This document shows positions 9,480 to 19,488 of a stretch of 64,000 bases of DNA, piece by piece (position 1 is the stretch's first letter; each line of letters begins with the position of its first letter). The notes beneath the pieces are model-generated. The model was not told where the DNA came from. It searched no databases and worked only from the letters and a program-made list of their open reading frames with translations. Position numbers and translations under genes: made by a program. Origin of the DNA: Lachnospiraceae bacterium A4 (GTDB lineage Bacteria; Bacillota; Clostridia; Lachnospirales; Lachnospiraceae); contig KE159564.1 in the NCBI GenBank assembly GCA_000403215.2, forward strand, positions 218,635 to 282,634. The letters run 5' to 3'.

Positions 9480-9545
9480 ATTGTATTATAGAATATAAAT
9501 TCTTGCATTTTATTTATGCATTAATCGGTAAATAAAAAATATTTA

Positions 9546-9574
9546 TTGACATATTTGATAAAAACTGATATTAT
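9546..9574 (+). promoter_or_regulatory. Consensus promoter for the pilin-like gene
   Basis: A perfect TTGACA at 9546-9551 is followed by 17 bases and TATTAT at 9569-9574. Transcription would start around 9581, about 50 bases before the ATG at 9631. An internal promoter just before the small pilin-like gene would raise its level above that of the upstream channel genes, as expected for a major structural subunit. Confidence 0.8.
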
Positions 9575-9630
9575 TTTTTGGTAAATAAATCAATGATGTA
9601 GTTGCTTATCAATTCGAGAGGAGATAAAAA

Positions 9631-9969
9631 ATGGTAGCAAAAATGGAAATGACAGTAGTTCTTGCATCGTCTATTAATCTTGGCACATTTTTTGATAATT
9701 CAAAAAATGCAATTAAATCATGGGGCGGTTCGTTTATTGGCGTTATAGGTGCTTTTATGCTTGTAGCAGCCGCAGTGTTAATCTGTAAGGCATTCATACA
9801 ACATGGAAGGGGGCAGACTAACTGGCTGATGCTTCTTGGCATGATCATTGTTGGAGGTTGTTTCTTTGTCGGAGGTTTTGATATCATGGACAACCTGGCG
9901 AATGTCGGAAAACAGACCTTAAATGATCTGGCTACGGGTACAGGTATTGGCGGTGGTAAAACGCCATAA
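9631..9969 (+). CDS. Small two-pass membrane protein, VirB2/TrbC pilin-like
   Basis: This 112-residue protein has a short N-terminal region and two hydrophobic segments at about residues 37-55 and 65-83, separated by the polar loop 'FIQHGRGQTNW'. The C-terminus is Gly-rich. The size and two-helix hairpin topology match the VirB2/TrbC family of conjugative pilins and their Gram-positive counterparts, which form a channel or surface fibre. The ribosome site GAGGAG near 9617 is well placed. It has its own consensus promoter at 9546-9574, in line with a high-copy subunit. It sits between the VirB6-like gene and envelope proteins, which agrees with this role. No signal peptidase site was obvious. 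Confidence 0.6.
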   Translation: MVAKMEMTVVLASSINLGTFFDNSKNAIKSWGGSFIGVIGAFMLVAAAVLICKAFIQHGRGQTNWLMLLGMIIVGGCFFVGGFDIMDNLANVGKQTLNDLATGTGIGGGKTP

Positions 9970-10079
9970 TCCAACTGAAATTTATTATTTTGTATTAAAT
10001 GCCGAGAATTCTTATGGGTATTTTGGACATAAGATGCATCGGCATAAATCATGAGATCAGAAAGGAAGGATTTTATGAT

Positions 10080-11324
10080 ATGGAAATATACAGACGTATT
10101 AGGATATGGGGCAGACACCACCATATTGAATTGTTCGGAACAGTTCTTGGAGTACTTCTTCTGGTAATGCTGATCAACAGTATTTCCATCTGTGTATATG
10201 CATCGAAAGAAAATAACAGGTTGTTGTCAGAAAATGCAGTCTTTGCAAATTCATTTACAACTTCCCTGTCTGGAAAGAATGGTACGATTTCACAAATTTA
10301 TGTCAATCCTGAAAGGAATAAGTGCGTGATATTGTTTAAGTTTGATGATATGAACGGTATGGTGACAGATGCCGCGAAATATCAGGTTTTCATCAAGTCC
10401 TTTGATGTTTTTAAAGGTGAGTATGTCTCGCGCAGGAGTACACAACTTGACGTGATGGGCGGTTTTTATGTATTTGGTTCTACAGGCTACACTGCATTGT
10501 ATCTTTCCGCAGTTAATGGTTTTCCAAGGGAATGTTATGAGATTATTTTAAGATGTAACGATGTTTTACAGATCAATACAAGTTCATCAGGGAATGAAAA
10601 TGCTGTTCGGGATGCATCATATGCACAGTTTGACCAGTGGAGGGTTATCATAAACCCAAATGGCAATACTGCCAAGGAGTGTGGTTTTCTGGATGACTTT
10701 GACATTACATCATTATATCAGGATGCGGTTATTGATGAAAACGAGAGTAAGATCAGGGAAAGCCTCTATGATGATGTAAAAATAATGTATGCGGGTTGGA
10801 AGAAAATAGATAATTACAGAAATAATCTTGAAAGTCTTAATGTTAAGGTTCCGTCAATGCCGGTATACATTGCAGGCGATGAACTGGCAGTTGATGAAGA
10901 TGGAATAATCAAATATCGTTCGGGGTTTGATTTTATAGACGGTGTTGATTACGACTGGTATGGAAAGACACTGCATGATACATCTTTCATTGATATGGTA
11001 AAACAGACTGACATGACGGATATACAATTTTTTAACAGCCTGAATAATTACCAGACATCTGATATTCCGAATACACTGAACACATGGTATATGGCTGACG
11101 GTTCCGTTATTAATCTTGACGAAAGCGATCTGAAACTGAATAATACGCAGGCAGTAGTTGAAAATATAAAAAGCTATAATATGGCGCTCAATGACTATTA
11201 CAATGCAAAAAGGCTGTATCACTGCACGCATCTGGTTGATTACCTGTATATTGAATCCAATATGAAGATGGCAGGAAAATATTTTACATCTAATTACAAT
11301 GAAGGTGTGGTTACGGTATGGTAA
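10080..11324 (+). CDS. Single-pass surface protein of the conjugation cluster
   Basis: This protein of about 414 residues has a basic N-terminus and one transmembrane segment at about residues 21-42, followed by a long ectodomain of about 370 residues rich in Asn, Asp, Tyr and Ser. The frame runs upstream to an ATG at 9999, but AGGAAGGA at 10063-10070 points to ATG 10080. No domain was recognised. The topology and its place between the pilin-like gene and the cell wall hydrolase suggest an envelope-spanning scaffold or mating-pair protein. Its stop overlaps the ribosome site of the next gene, suggesting coupled translation. Confidence 0.5.
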   Translation: MEIYRRIRIWGRHHHIELFGTVLGVLLLVMLINSISICVYASKENNRLLSENAVFANSFTTSLSGKNGTISQIYVNPERNKCVILFKFDDMNGMVTDAAKYQVFIKSFDVFKGEYVSRRSTQLDVMGGFYVFGSTGYTALYLSAVNGFPRECYEIILRCNDVLQINTSSSGNENAVRDASYAQFDQWRVIINPNGNTAKECGFLDDFDITSLYQDAVIDENESKIRESLYDDVKIMYAGWKKIDNYRNNLESLNVKVPSMPVYIAGDELAVDEDGIIKYRSGFDFIDGVDYDWYGKTLHDTSFIDMVKQTDMTDIQFFNSLNNYQTSDIPNTLNTWYMADGSVINLDESDLKLNNTQAVVENIKSYNMALNDYYNAKRLYHCTHLVDYLYIESNMKMAGKYFTSNYNEGVVTVW

Positions 11325-11341
11325 GGTGGTGAGCGTGTTTG

Positions 11342-13504
11342 ATGGGGCAGTCAGATTGTAACAGCAGTCCCTTGTCTGCAGGGGATAAGGAAAGAAGCCG
11401 GACAGGCATCGGAAAAGAGGCGGAAAATAAACCTAAAAGTACCGCTGAGAAGCTGAGGGATGCTGCAGCGTTAAATGCTGCTGGTACAGCAACCTCCCAT
11501 GCAGTAAAAATGTCTCTGCTCATGAAGCTGAAAATGAAGCTACAGATGCTGGTTCAACATGCAGTACAGGCGCTTATGCATACCAGTGTCAGTATTATCA
11601 TATCATTCTGCATTCTTGTCGGGACAGCAATTGTGGCACTAATTGACAGTGCTGCTTTAAATGGCAGTGCCGTAAAAGACAGTAATTTTATTGAGTGTAC
11701 AGCTTATATTGACAGGGCAATGATTGGAAAGGGAGGATATGAGACTGCGGTTGATGTTAACCGATTAAAGCGCCAGACAGCAAAGCGGATCTATTCTGTC
11801 TATTATCATTATGGCTTAAGACCTGAACAGATTTTTGCGGTGCTAGGAAACTGGGAGCTTGAATCTGGTATTGATCCCACAGCGGTGGAAACAGTTTTCA
11901 CGGAACCATACCGGATAGGTATGAAAAAACAACAGGCAATCCAATGCGATTTTGTCTTGGAAAAGTGGAATCCACAATATTTTCTCACATATCCGGATAT
12001 TCTGCGGAATGGGATTGGACTCGGGCAGTGGACGAATGACAGGAACAAAAAGCTTGTTGAATACGCAAAATTATACGGAATGCAGAATTTCAAGGGAGAT
12101 TCCACATTGGAAAGTATGTGGTACGATATGAATGTACAGCTGGCGTTTTCCATAGATACATCCTCTGTCGGAGATAATAATGCTTCATGGTTTAAGGAAT
12201 GGAAAGAAACAGGTGCGGAAAAATGGGATGGAGATATGAAGGTTGACTTGGATTTTTCATCAAAAAATAAATGGGATACTGTCGATACCACAAGTGGAAC
12301 TTTTGCGGATGAAACGATAAACCTTCATCCGGTTGGCGAGGATAATGATGAAATAACAATTGGCGGTGATACTAAGGATGATTATTATGACGATACTGAC
12401 AGGGATAATGCGAAAGCGCAGGCTACCCTTGAAATGAATGCAGCATGGCCAGCTATCCTTGCATCACATAAACCTGTGCCATACACGGATGAGAATGGTG
12501 TATATCATGACGGTATTGATGAAGCCAATAATGCCGCTAAGAATGAGTATATCAGGAAGTGGAAAAAGAAATACAGGTTTTATCTGTATAAATATACGGT
12601 TGTACGGTATACGAAACAGTTTTTTAATGAATGGGAAGGCTGTAATAACGGGACGGAGCAGGAACGGATCAATAATGCGTTGGAATTTTATTATGAGTGG
12701 TGGGAAGAAGCAAACAGGGATGCAGCAAAGGGAGAGCCGAATTATTTTGTGGGGGAAGATAATGCCACTGACAGCAATGATTATTTCTTTTTTGTTGAGG
12801 AAGGGTATGCAAGCGGAGTGCTGGAAGTTCTGAATAAAACGAAGGATTATAACAACAGTATCAGTAAGATATATACATATGATCAAGACATGAGTCAGTG
12901 TAACAGGATTGTTTATGAGGAGAGGAAAAATATTGCGAAATGTGCTGCAATGATTGCATGGCCTACTATCACGCAGTCAAAAGGGAATGATGGAACCAAT
13001 CTCTATAAATGGGTACATGACCAAGTGATAAAGGGCGATACTGTTTATATGTCATGTGACCGTACTGTGTGTACTGCTGTACGGTGGTCGGGATATGATG
13101 ACAATTATCCCAAAGGTGCAACACTTAACCAAATACAGTATCTGGTTACGAGCCCGAGGTGGGTGGAATTAGACTGGGGTGGTGACAGATCACAGCTTCA
13201 GGCAGGGGATATTCTCATACGCAAGGATTCTGTTGCAAGTGACGCAACTGCTGAAACAGGTTCTGCCGAACATCATACTTTGATTTATATTGGTGAGATC
13301 ATTGCTAAAAATTATTCTGATAAAAGTCTTGGGAATATTGCTGCTGGTTCATGTATTGTTCATGGCTCCTTCGGGGAACGTTCGCCTGGGATCGGGACAT
13401 GGTCCGATAAATATTCTACATACCATGCTTTTAGGTGTGTTCATCCCATGGATTCAACGAAATCGCAGTATAAGAAAATATCAATACCACCAGATATAAA
13501 ATAG
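11342..13504 (+). CDS. Two-domain cell wall hydrolase of the conjugation system, VirB1-like
   Basis: This protein of 720 residues has a polar cytoplasmic N-terminus, a transmembrane segment at about residues 83-105, and two extracellular domains. The first, at about 140-270, has the pattern of a phage-tail-lysozyme-type muramidase: 'IFAVLGNWELESGIDP' carries the candidate catalytic Glu and 'GIGLGQWTNDRN' is a typical lysozyme-fold signature. The second, at about 530-700, resembles an NlpC/P60 or CHAP amidase/endopeptidase, with a Cys in 'CDRTVC' and a His in 'EHHTLIYIGE'. Conjugation systems of Gram-positive bacteria use such bifunctional enzymes to open the peptidoglycan locally. ATG 11342 is preferred over the TTG at 11339 because of AGGTGGTGAG at 11324-11333. 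Confidence 0.75.
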   Translation: MGQSDCNSSPLSAGDKERSRTGIGKEAENKPKSTAEKLRDAAALNAAGTATSHAVKMSLLMKLKMKLQMLVQHAVQALMHTSVSIIISFCILVGTAIVALIDSAALNGSAVKDSNFIECTAYIDRAMIGKGGYETAVDVNRLKRQTAKRIYSVYYHYGLRPEQIFAVLGNWELESGIDPTAVETVFTEPYRIGMKKQQAIQCDFVLEKWNPQYFLTYPDILRNGIGLGQWTNDRNKKLVEYAKLYGMQNFKGDSTLESMWYDMNVQLAFSIDTSSVGDNNASWFKEWKETGAEKWDGDMKVDLDFSSKNKWDTVDTTSGTFADETINLHPVGEDNDEITIGGDTKDDYYDDTDRDNAKAQATLEMNAAWPAILASHKPVPYTDENGVYHDGIDEANNAAKNEYIRKWKKKYRFYLYKYTVVRYTKQFFNEWEGCNNGTEQERINNALEFYYEWWEEANRDAAKGEPNYFVGEDNATDSNDYFFFVEEGYASGVLEVLNKTKDYNNSISKIYTYDQDMSQCNRIVYEERKNIAKCAAMIAWPTITQSKGNDGTNLYKWVHDQVIKGDTVYMSCDRTVCTAVRWSGYDDNYPKGATLNQIQYLVTSPRWVELDWGGDRSQLQAGDILIRKDSVASDATAETGSAEHHTLIYIGEIIAKNYSDKSLGNIAAGSCIVHGSFGERSPGIGTWSDKYSTYHAFRCVHPMDSTKSQYKKISIPPDIK

Positions 13505-13529
13505 ATTTAGTCAGGAGGAAGAAAACAAA

Positions 13530-14348
13530 ATGTTTTATCTTGAAGATTTGGCATACGAAGTTAAAACATCAAAATTTATAAAAGTGCGAGGCATAATTAT
13601 CACGGTATTCATTTTATTATTCATGATCGGAGCTGTGAGTATATATATAGCGAAGAATCGGCAGAATGATATAATTCAATCTAATTTGGTGGAAATAGCT
13701 GGTTATCAGCAAAAATGTAATTCTATAAAGGCGGACATAAAAAATTTTGAGGAGACTGAAACGAAGGAGCTGTATAATTCATGGGAAGCGGGAAGCGCTG
13801 TAGCAGGTCTGCAGGACATGTATGGTGGAATTTCCGACAATGCATCTGTTGAGTCTGTAACGGAAACCGCACGAAACACAGCATCAGCACTGGATAAGTT
13901 TATAAGCGATCCTTTTGGACGCATTCCTTGGTATAATAACGCTACATGTCAGTACACATGGACATATCTTAACCGTCAGACTTCAATAACAGAGAAAATT
14001 CCAAGCATCTGGATATGCAGGAACGTGAACAGTAATGTCATACTGGCAGTTGCAACAGGAGTGTATGACGGACTGGGTGAACTTTTTGGTAACTTTACGG
14101 TTTATTATACAACAAAAGGAAACGCGTTGCTAGATGAAGATGTAAGGCTTATTAATGGGAATCTTATCAGTTCTATAGATTACATTGATTATTATAAAAA
14201 CATAGATGAAGTGCTGAATGAGGTCAATGAGAACATGTCCCATGATCGAAATGAGTATGTTATAGATAATGTCGTACACGAAGCAGATGTAGTTGAAACT
14301 GCAGATAATATAGAAAATAATGAATATTGTGATGGGGAGGTGCCATAA
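13530..14348 (+). CDS. Membrane-anchored ectodomain protein of the conjugation cluster
   Basis: This 272-residue protein has a basic N-terminus, one transmembrane helix (about residues 23-45) and an extracellular region with a helical stalk and a mixed domain of about 120 residues. The acidic C-terminus is probably flexible. The fold is not recognised. Small bitopic proteins with this layout in type IV secretion clusters are often VirB8-like assembly factors, and the next gene has the same topology, so the two could work as a pair. The preceding AGGAGG at about 13515 is well placed for the ATG. Confidence 0.45.
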   Translation: MFYLEDLAYEVKTSKFIKVRGIIITVFILLFMIGAVSIYIAKNRQNDIIQSNLVEIAGYQQKCNSIKADIKNFEETETKELYNSWEAGSAVAGLQDMYGGISDNASVESVTETARNTASALDKFISDPFGRIPWYNNATCQYTWTYLNRQTSITEKIPSIWICRNVNSNVILAVATGVYDGLGELFGNFTVYYTTKGNALLDEDVRLINGNLISSIDYIDYYKNIDEVLNEVNENMSHDRNEYVIDNVVHEADVVETADNIENNEYCDGEVP

Positions 14349-15101
14349 TTGCTTATTTTTAAGAATAAACAAGGTAATTCAAAACAGGATGCTTTGACAA
14401 ATGAACGGCTGGATATCAAGAAGTGTAAACTTCCCAAATATGTGATGACATCGGACGAAAAACTGGAGATAGTCAGATATTTTGTTCCAGTCATTGTGAT
14501 GGTTTTTATCATTATTATTGAATTGATGATTGGTAAAATAATACTTGGTCCTTCCAGACTTAAAATAAAGGAACAGTCTGTTCAGCTTACCCAGTTAAAA
14601 ACAGATTATGATTTAATGACGAACCAGTATAAGGATATGGTATCACAGAGGGCATCGTTTGATGACTATTCCTATTATACAGGCGACACATCAGAAAATG
14701 ATCTGACCGCGGCTGATTTTTTTTCACATATCTGTACTTGGAACGACAGCAGTACATATGAATTATTACGTCAGGAAATGTTCAAAACTGGGTATACGGC
14801 GGAATCAAATTTAATGAAGGCACTTTTACCGGAACCTGTTACATATTATGATGAAAAAAGCGGACAAATGCTCTATGCCATTGACCTGAATAAAGATAAC
14901 ATGAAATTTGAGAGCATTGAGTCATATCCGGTTTCTTCAGAGGCAGGGAAAAATAGATATGCCGGAATACTTGTTGTTTCTTCCGTGGATATGTCGGCGG
15001 AGGGAATGAACCAGGAATATATTGGATATGTATATGTTGATTATGTAATTGAAAATGATAAGTGCACAGAAGTCAACGCAGAAGCGCTGATCAGGCAGTA
15101 G
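14349..15101 (+). CDS. Second membrane-anchored ectodomain protein, TTG start
   Basis: This 250-residue protein has a cytoplasmic N-terminus of about 45 residues, one transmembrane helix (about 47-68), a short coiled stalk ('KIKEQSVQLTQLKTDYDLM') and a soluble outer domain. The start is a TTG directly after the stop of the preceding gene, with GGGGAGG eight bases upstream, so the two genes are translationally coupled. Its topology matches the upstream protein and is compatible with a VirB8-like or similar assembly factor, but no family was identified. Confidence 0.45.
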   Translation: MLIFKNKQGNSKQDALTNERLDIKKCKLPKYVMTSDEKLEIVRYFVPVIVMVFIIIIELMIGKIILGPSRLKIKEQSVQLTQLKTDYDLMTNQYKDMVSQRASFDDYSYYTGDTSENDLTAADFFSHICTWNDSSTYELLRQEMFKTGYTAESNLMKALLPEPVTYYDEKSGQMLYAIDLNKDNMKFESIESYPVSSEAGKNRYAGILVVSSVDMSAEGMNQEYIGYVYVDYVIENDKCTEVNAEALIRQ

Positions 15102-15111
15102 GGATGAATAA

Positions 15112-15441
15112 ATGAGTATGAGGAATTTAATAGGTAAAAAAATCAGGAATACAATAAAGCACCAATGTAGTTTTAGTATTCGGGTAGTTATTGTTTATAC
15201 GTTTATCGCAATTTTTACAGCTGTATCCTTTATATTTGTATTTTTTACAATATTACCGATGGTAAACAGTATCGGACTTGCAGCCTTTGGATATAACGAA
15301 TTTGTACTGCTTTCATATGGAATCCTGCCGTTTATATGTATTGACATATGTATTGTCCGGGGATATTTTTTTGTTTTAAAAAAAATTATAAAGGGAAGCA
15401 CCAGTTTTTACAGAACAGGAAGGATAAAAAGCCATGGATAA
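15112..15441 (+). CDS. Small two-pass membrane protein
   Basis: This 109-residue protein has a basic N-terminus, then hydrophobic segments at about residues 25-50 and 60-85, and a basic C-terminal tail. The hairpin topology suggests an inner-membrane component of the secretion channel. It overlaps the start of the next gene by eight bases, so the two are co-translated. The ribosome site is weak. No family was recognised. Confidence 0.45.
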   Translation: MSMRNLIGKKIRNTIKHQCSFSIRVVIVYTFIAIFTAVSFIFVFFTILPMVNSIGLAAFGYNEFVLLSYGILPFICIDICIVRGYFFVLKKIIKGSTSFYRTGRIKSHG

Positions 15442-16486
15442 TGGAATACTTGCATTTCCACATAACAGCAGCGAAGAGAGGAAGATGCGTATTGAAAAAT
15501 CCTTAAGGAACAACAGGATTGTTTCGAGGGAAGACATGGATGCGCGTGTTACCGCCAGTTTTGACAACGTAAAGATTGAATTTGATGAACAGTCCAAAAG
15601 ACCGTATATCATGTTCAGGGACGGAGAGGTGAAAAGCGTCAGCGGGGATTTTCCCTATGATATACAAAATATACGCTTCAGGCAGGGAAAAAGGCCTCCT
15701 GTCGAGATCAGGTGGGAGCTGTCCAACGAGGAGATCATGGAACTCGTGGGAAACGGTCTTTACGGTTATGGACCAAACAGACCGAAAATGAAGGGACAAC
15801 TTGGCATACCAGAAATTTTTACGGAAACTGACTTTGGGAATATACCTGTGAAAGCAGATGTTTTTGCAACGGAATATGTGGATGAGGATGAACGGCGGAT
15901 TCCGGTCATAAGCTGTTCGATCAAAAATCCTTATGGATGTGTCACAAATTCCGAGGACACAGATTATGGGAATATAGCTTCCTTTTTTGAAAAGGCAAAG
16001 CAGGAACATATGCCGGATAGTGAAAGGCAATTAACGGATGATGTTCCAGAGAATGAATTGTGGGGATATGATCCGGTGCCGGAGAGCGGAACGGTTGTCC
16101 GTCCGGAGAGAACCCTTACGAAAGAAGAGGAGGCAGAACACCAGTTATGTGCCATGTTCGCGGCGGAAATTGCGGTACGCAGGGACGAACATGTTACTTC
16201 TGCGGACATCGACAGGATCATTGGTGATACGAAAGCTGCGGTTGAGGAATTTACAGACGGGGACAATGAAGCGAGTATTGCTGGTGATGATGCCATGACT
16301 GATGCGGAACTGGTGCAGCTTCATCTTACTGCCGGAGATGATGACCATAAGAAGGCAAGGGCAAGGATCACCGAAAATGCGGTCAGCAGAGCGGCAGGTA
16401 TCTGGTCAATGAATGTACAACAAGAAGTATATACAGATGGGAATGATATGGATATGAATTCTGATGATTTTGTTCCGTCAATGTAG
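15434..16486 (+). CDS. Hypothetical soluble protein upstream of the relaxase
   Basis: This 350-residue protein has no membrane segment. The first 200 residues look folded, with alternating strands and charged loops. The last 140 are acidic, with a helical region near residues 235-330 and a segment 'SADIDRIIGDTKAAVEEF'. The family is unknown. It is located between the channel genes and the relaxase, and overlaps the preceding small membrane protein, so it is probably a relaxosome or channel accessory. AGGAAGGAT upstream supports the ATG at 15434. Confidence 0.45.
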   Translation: MDNGILAFPHNSSEERKMRIEKSLRNNRIVSREDMDARVTASFDNVKIEFDEQSKRPYIMFRDGEVKSVSGDFPYDIQNIRFRQGKRPPVEIRWELSNEEIMELVGNGLYGYGPNRPKMKGQLGIPEIFTETDFGNIPVKADVFATEYVDEDERRIPVISCSIKNPYGCVTNSEDTDYGNIASFFEKAKQEHMPDSERQLTDDVPENELWGYDPVPESGTVVRPERTLTKEEEAEHQLCAMFAAEIAVRRDEHVTSADIDRIIGDTKAAVEEFTDGDNEASIAGDDAMTDAELVQLHLTAGDDDHKKARARITENAVSRAAGIWSMNVQQEVYTDGNDMDMNSDDFVPSM

Positions 16487-16517
16487 GATATATTTTATAA
16501 AAATAATGGGGTAAAAA

Positions 16518-18641
16518 TTGGGATTAAAGGAATCAATCGTAGTCCGTAGCGAGTATACAATCAAAAACTTATCAAAGAGGGGCGGATCCAGGGGAGGCAC
16601 ACCCGGAAATTTTGTCTTGCAGTATATGTCGAGGGAGGACGCAACAGAAATTGTTACACCGGTTACTGTTGATGGCGAGCCTTTTAGTGACAGATATAGG
16701 GCACGTCGGGAAATTACTGAAAAAGCGGTTTCCGAATATGACATGGATAGGGCTTTTTACAAAACACAAAAGCGCGGAGGCGTGGCTTTTAATGAACATG
16801 AGCTGAGTCTTTCATATAAAGAACTTGTGATGTCCTCAAAGAAGATACAGGATGCGTTTCACGATGGAAAAACTGTTATGAAAACCATTATTTCTTTTGA
16901 CGAGGAATATTTACGAAAGTATGGTATTATCCCGAATGAATTCAAATTCCGCTACAGGGGTGATTTCAAAGGCCATATTGACCAGCTGAAACTTCGTTAT
17001 GCGGTTTATAGCGGGATGGAAAGGGCATCTGAGGACTATGATGACCTGCATTATGTCGGCACGATCCAGGTTGATACAGGGCATATCCATTGTCATCTTG
17101 CCATGGTAGATATGGGAACAGGTAATATAACGGATGATGGTACCCAGCGTGGCAAAATATCCGCATCCACCAAAAATAAGATACGTCATGGCATTGATGT
17201 GGCACTTACGGATGCGGGTGAAGTGCATTTTATGGCATCAAGTGTCAGATTTGATCGTTCCAACAGGCAGCTTAACCATGATCAGTATATCTATAAAAAT
17301 ATGAAACTATACGGGGCACCGCAGCAGATTATGACAGTTCTTCCTAGTGATAGGGAATTATGGTATGCCGGGAGTGGTAAAAAGGAAATGAAACAGGCTG
17401 ACAGACTGTGCCGTACATATGTGGAGTGTATGCTGCAACAGGGTGATTTAGGATTTGAAGATTCAACAATCCTGCAGTATGCAGACATACGCCAGAGGGA
17501 AGAGAACCTTGATGATGAACAGAAAGAGAATATTATAAAAAATGGGCGGGAAGCTGTCATAAAAGAGGGAATGAATGATGTGTATGAAATTCTCCGCGAA
17601 TGTCCCATTGCAGTACAAAAGGCAACGCCTGTCCAAAATCTTGCGGCGCAGGAAAACCTATATCCATCATTCAAAAATGACTTGCAGGATTTTGTTTACC
17701 GACTTCGCACATATAGGAAGCGCTATAATCATCATAAAATTGAAGCAGACCGTTTCGAGAAATATATCAGGAATTATGAGAGGGAACGTGTAAATGGAAA
17801 TGTCAGTGATGATTCCTATATGCTTTATGGGTATTTCAAAGTTGAACAGGAGTATCAGGACATGCTTGCGGAGAAATATGCCTATTTTATCAAAACAGAT
17901 ATACCCGTAGACAGGCTTGCATTGGAATATGTGGAGCTTTCACAGCGAGGGCGCCGGCTACATTCCATGATACTTATATATGAAGATGGTTCAGTTCGAA
18001 AGATGGAGGCGGATGAAGCAGAAGAATACGGAAGAAAAAAATATGATGTATATGGCGGCAGGTATATTGTGGAGGCACCGGAAATATTTAAAGAACGTAT
18101 TAGGCGAAACAAAAAACAGTATTTAGAGGATTATGCAGAATTTCAGTCAAGGCTTGACAGTCTGCAGCTTGTTATGACACTGAATGATGACGGCTCCCCG
18201 CACATCAGATACCACCAGAAGTACAAATTTGAGGATGTAAGGGGGCTGGACCTGCATGAATTAAAAAGTGATATCAATAAACCGCTTAAATTCTCTGATT
18301 CTGTAAGGGAGGCGTATATATGTATGGCAAAAAGGCGGATCAGTGCATATGATGTCGCCTGTGATTACCTTGATGGTACGGGACAGCCACAGATGAAGGA
18401 TAAGTTCGATTCAGGGGATATTGAACTTATGCGTAGGACATATAAAGACTTGGAAGCTGGTAGTCAGATAGAACCAGTACAGCATCCGGCAGATGAAATA
18501 GAACAACGCAGTACCATTATGTTGGACAGGAATACACATATGAAGATTCGGGATGCTGTTTATTTAAAACTGCCACAAAATATCATGAAATGGCAGGAAG
18601 AGGAAAACAACAAGAATAAGGAATTGGAGTATGGATTTTAG
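16518..18641 (+). CDS. MobL/MobP2-type conjugative relaxase
   Basis: Relaxases nick the transfer origin and stay bound to the 5' end of the DNA. This 707-residue protein has the MobP2/MobL pattern: an N-terminal segment around 'FVLQYMSRED' (about residues 32-41), where the nicking Tyr of this group usually lies, and the metal-binding three-His motif 'GHIHCHLAM' with His189, His191 and His193. The C-terminal half is helical with long charged segments, probably for DNA or protein binding. The start is a TTG with AATGGGGT six bases upstream; the next in-frame ATG would remove part of the catalytic region. The transfer origin was not located. It lies between accessory genes and the coupling protein. 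Confidence 0.85.
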   Translation: MGLKESIVVRSEYTIKNLSKRGGSRGGTPGNFVLQYMSREDATEIVTPVTVDGEPFSDRYRARREITEKAVSEYDMDRAFYKTQKRGGVAFNEHELSLSYKELVMSSKKIQDAFHDGKTVMKTIISFDEEYLRKYGIIPNEFKFRYRGDFKGHIDQLKLRYAVYSGMERASEDYDDLHYVGTIQVDTGHIHCHLAMVDMGTGNITDDGTQRGKISASTKNKIRHGIDVALTDAGEVHFMASSVRFDRSNRQLNHDQYIYKNMKLYGAPQQIMTVLPSDRELWYAGSGKKEMKQADRLCRTYVECMLQQGDLGFEDSTILQYADIRQREENLDDEQKENIIKNGREAVIKEGMNDVYEILRECPIAVQKATPVQNLAAQENLYPSFKNDLQDFVYRLRTYRKRYNHHKIEADRFEKYIRNYERERVNGNVSDDSYMLYGYFKVEQEYQDMLAEKYAYFIKTDIPVDRLALEYVELSQRGRRLHSMILIYEDGSVRKMEADEAEEYGRKKYDVYGGRYIVEAPEIFKERIRRNKKQYLEDYAEFQSRLDSLQLVMTLNDDGSPHIRYHQKYKFEDVRGLDLHELKSDINKPLKFSDSVREAYICMAKRRISAYDVACDYLDGTGQPQMKDKFDSGDIELMRRTYKDLEAGSQIEPVQHPADEIEQRSTIMLDRNTHMKIRDAVYLKLPQNIMKWQEEENNKNKELEYGF

Positions 18642-18653
18642 GGAGGTAACGAT

Positions 18654-19448
18654 ATGCGGGTAACATGGCTTTGCAGCCGTAAAGTAGAAGGACAGGTTTC
18701 AGGATATTTTACGGAAAAACAAATTGAATCTGAGAAAGAAAGAGTAAAAAATGAACTGTTGGATTTAATGCACCGTCAATCAAAGAGGAATGCGGAATAT
18801 TTAAAGAAGGGCGACCTGTTTAATTTTGGTACGATGTTTTATTATGGGGATTCTGACAACAGGCAGGATAAATGTATTAGGGAGCTTTTTCGGTGTAAAG
18901 ATAGGGAAGAATTTTCTGACAGTTCAGAAGATAATTCCTGTATGCAAGATGTTAATGATGAAAAATTCCCTGTTAAAGATACAGAGGAAGTCTTGGACAA
19001 ATATATATTCAGGTGCTATAAGACCATGTATATGCCTGTTACGGTAAATGTTCCTGACGACAGTACAGACGAGGATATTAAAAGGACATTGTATGGAAAA
19101 ATGTCACAGGATTATGATTATGGGAACGATCCCTATCATATGCGGGGAGAAACAATACCAGTTCCTGATGGGGCAGCGTGGAAAGAGGAGCTGACACTTG
19201 CAGATCGTATTGAGCGAGGAATTGTAGATATTTCCAGACTTTATATGTATGAATATGAATGGCTCAAATATTTTAAGAAGAAGATTTTTGGTCGGTATTA
19301 TAATGATGAATATGAGCTTGACTGGGAAAGCATGCGGCATATTTCTTCCCCGGAACTTGAAGATTCAGAGAGTGATAGGGAAGAAATTGATGATTACTGG
19401 TATGAACGGAGTGATCTGGATGGATCGGAAGATGAGTCACAGGGATAG
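18654..19448 (+). CDS. Acidic hypothetical protein following the relaxase
   Basis: This 264-residue protein is strongly acidic, with Asp/Glu- and Tyr-rich regions and no membrane segment or known motif. Its N-terminus contains an amphipathic helix ('EKQIESEKERVKNELLDLM'). GGGAGG about seven bases before the ATG supports the start. The gene lies 12 bases after the relaxase and before the Clp-like ATPase. Acidic proteins beside relaxases sometimes act as DNA mimics or adaptors, but there is no direct evidence for that here. Confidence 0.45.
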   Translation: MRVTWLCSRKVEGQVSGYFTEKQIESEKERVKNELLDLMHRQSKRNAEYLKKGDLFNFGTMFYYGDSDNRQDKCIRELFRCKDREEFSDSSEDNSCMQDVNDEKFPVKDTEEVLDKYIFRCYKTMYMPVTVNVPDDSTDEDIKRTLYGKMSQDYDYGNDPYHMRGETIPVPDGAAWKEELTLADRIERGIVDISRLYMYEYEWLKYFKKKIFGRYYNDEYELDWESMRHISSPELEDSESDREEIDDYWYERSDLDGSEDESQG

Positions 19449-19488
19449 TTATATTTGTTTAAGCGATTACAAAGGGGAATACATATAG

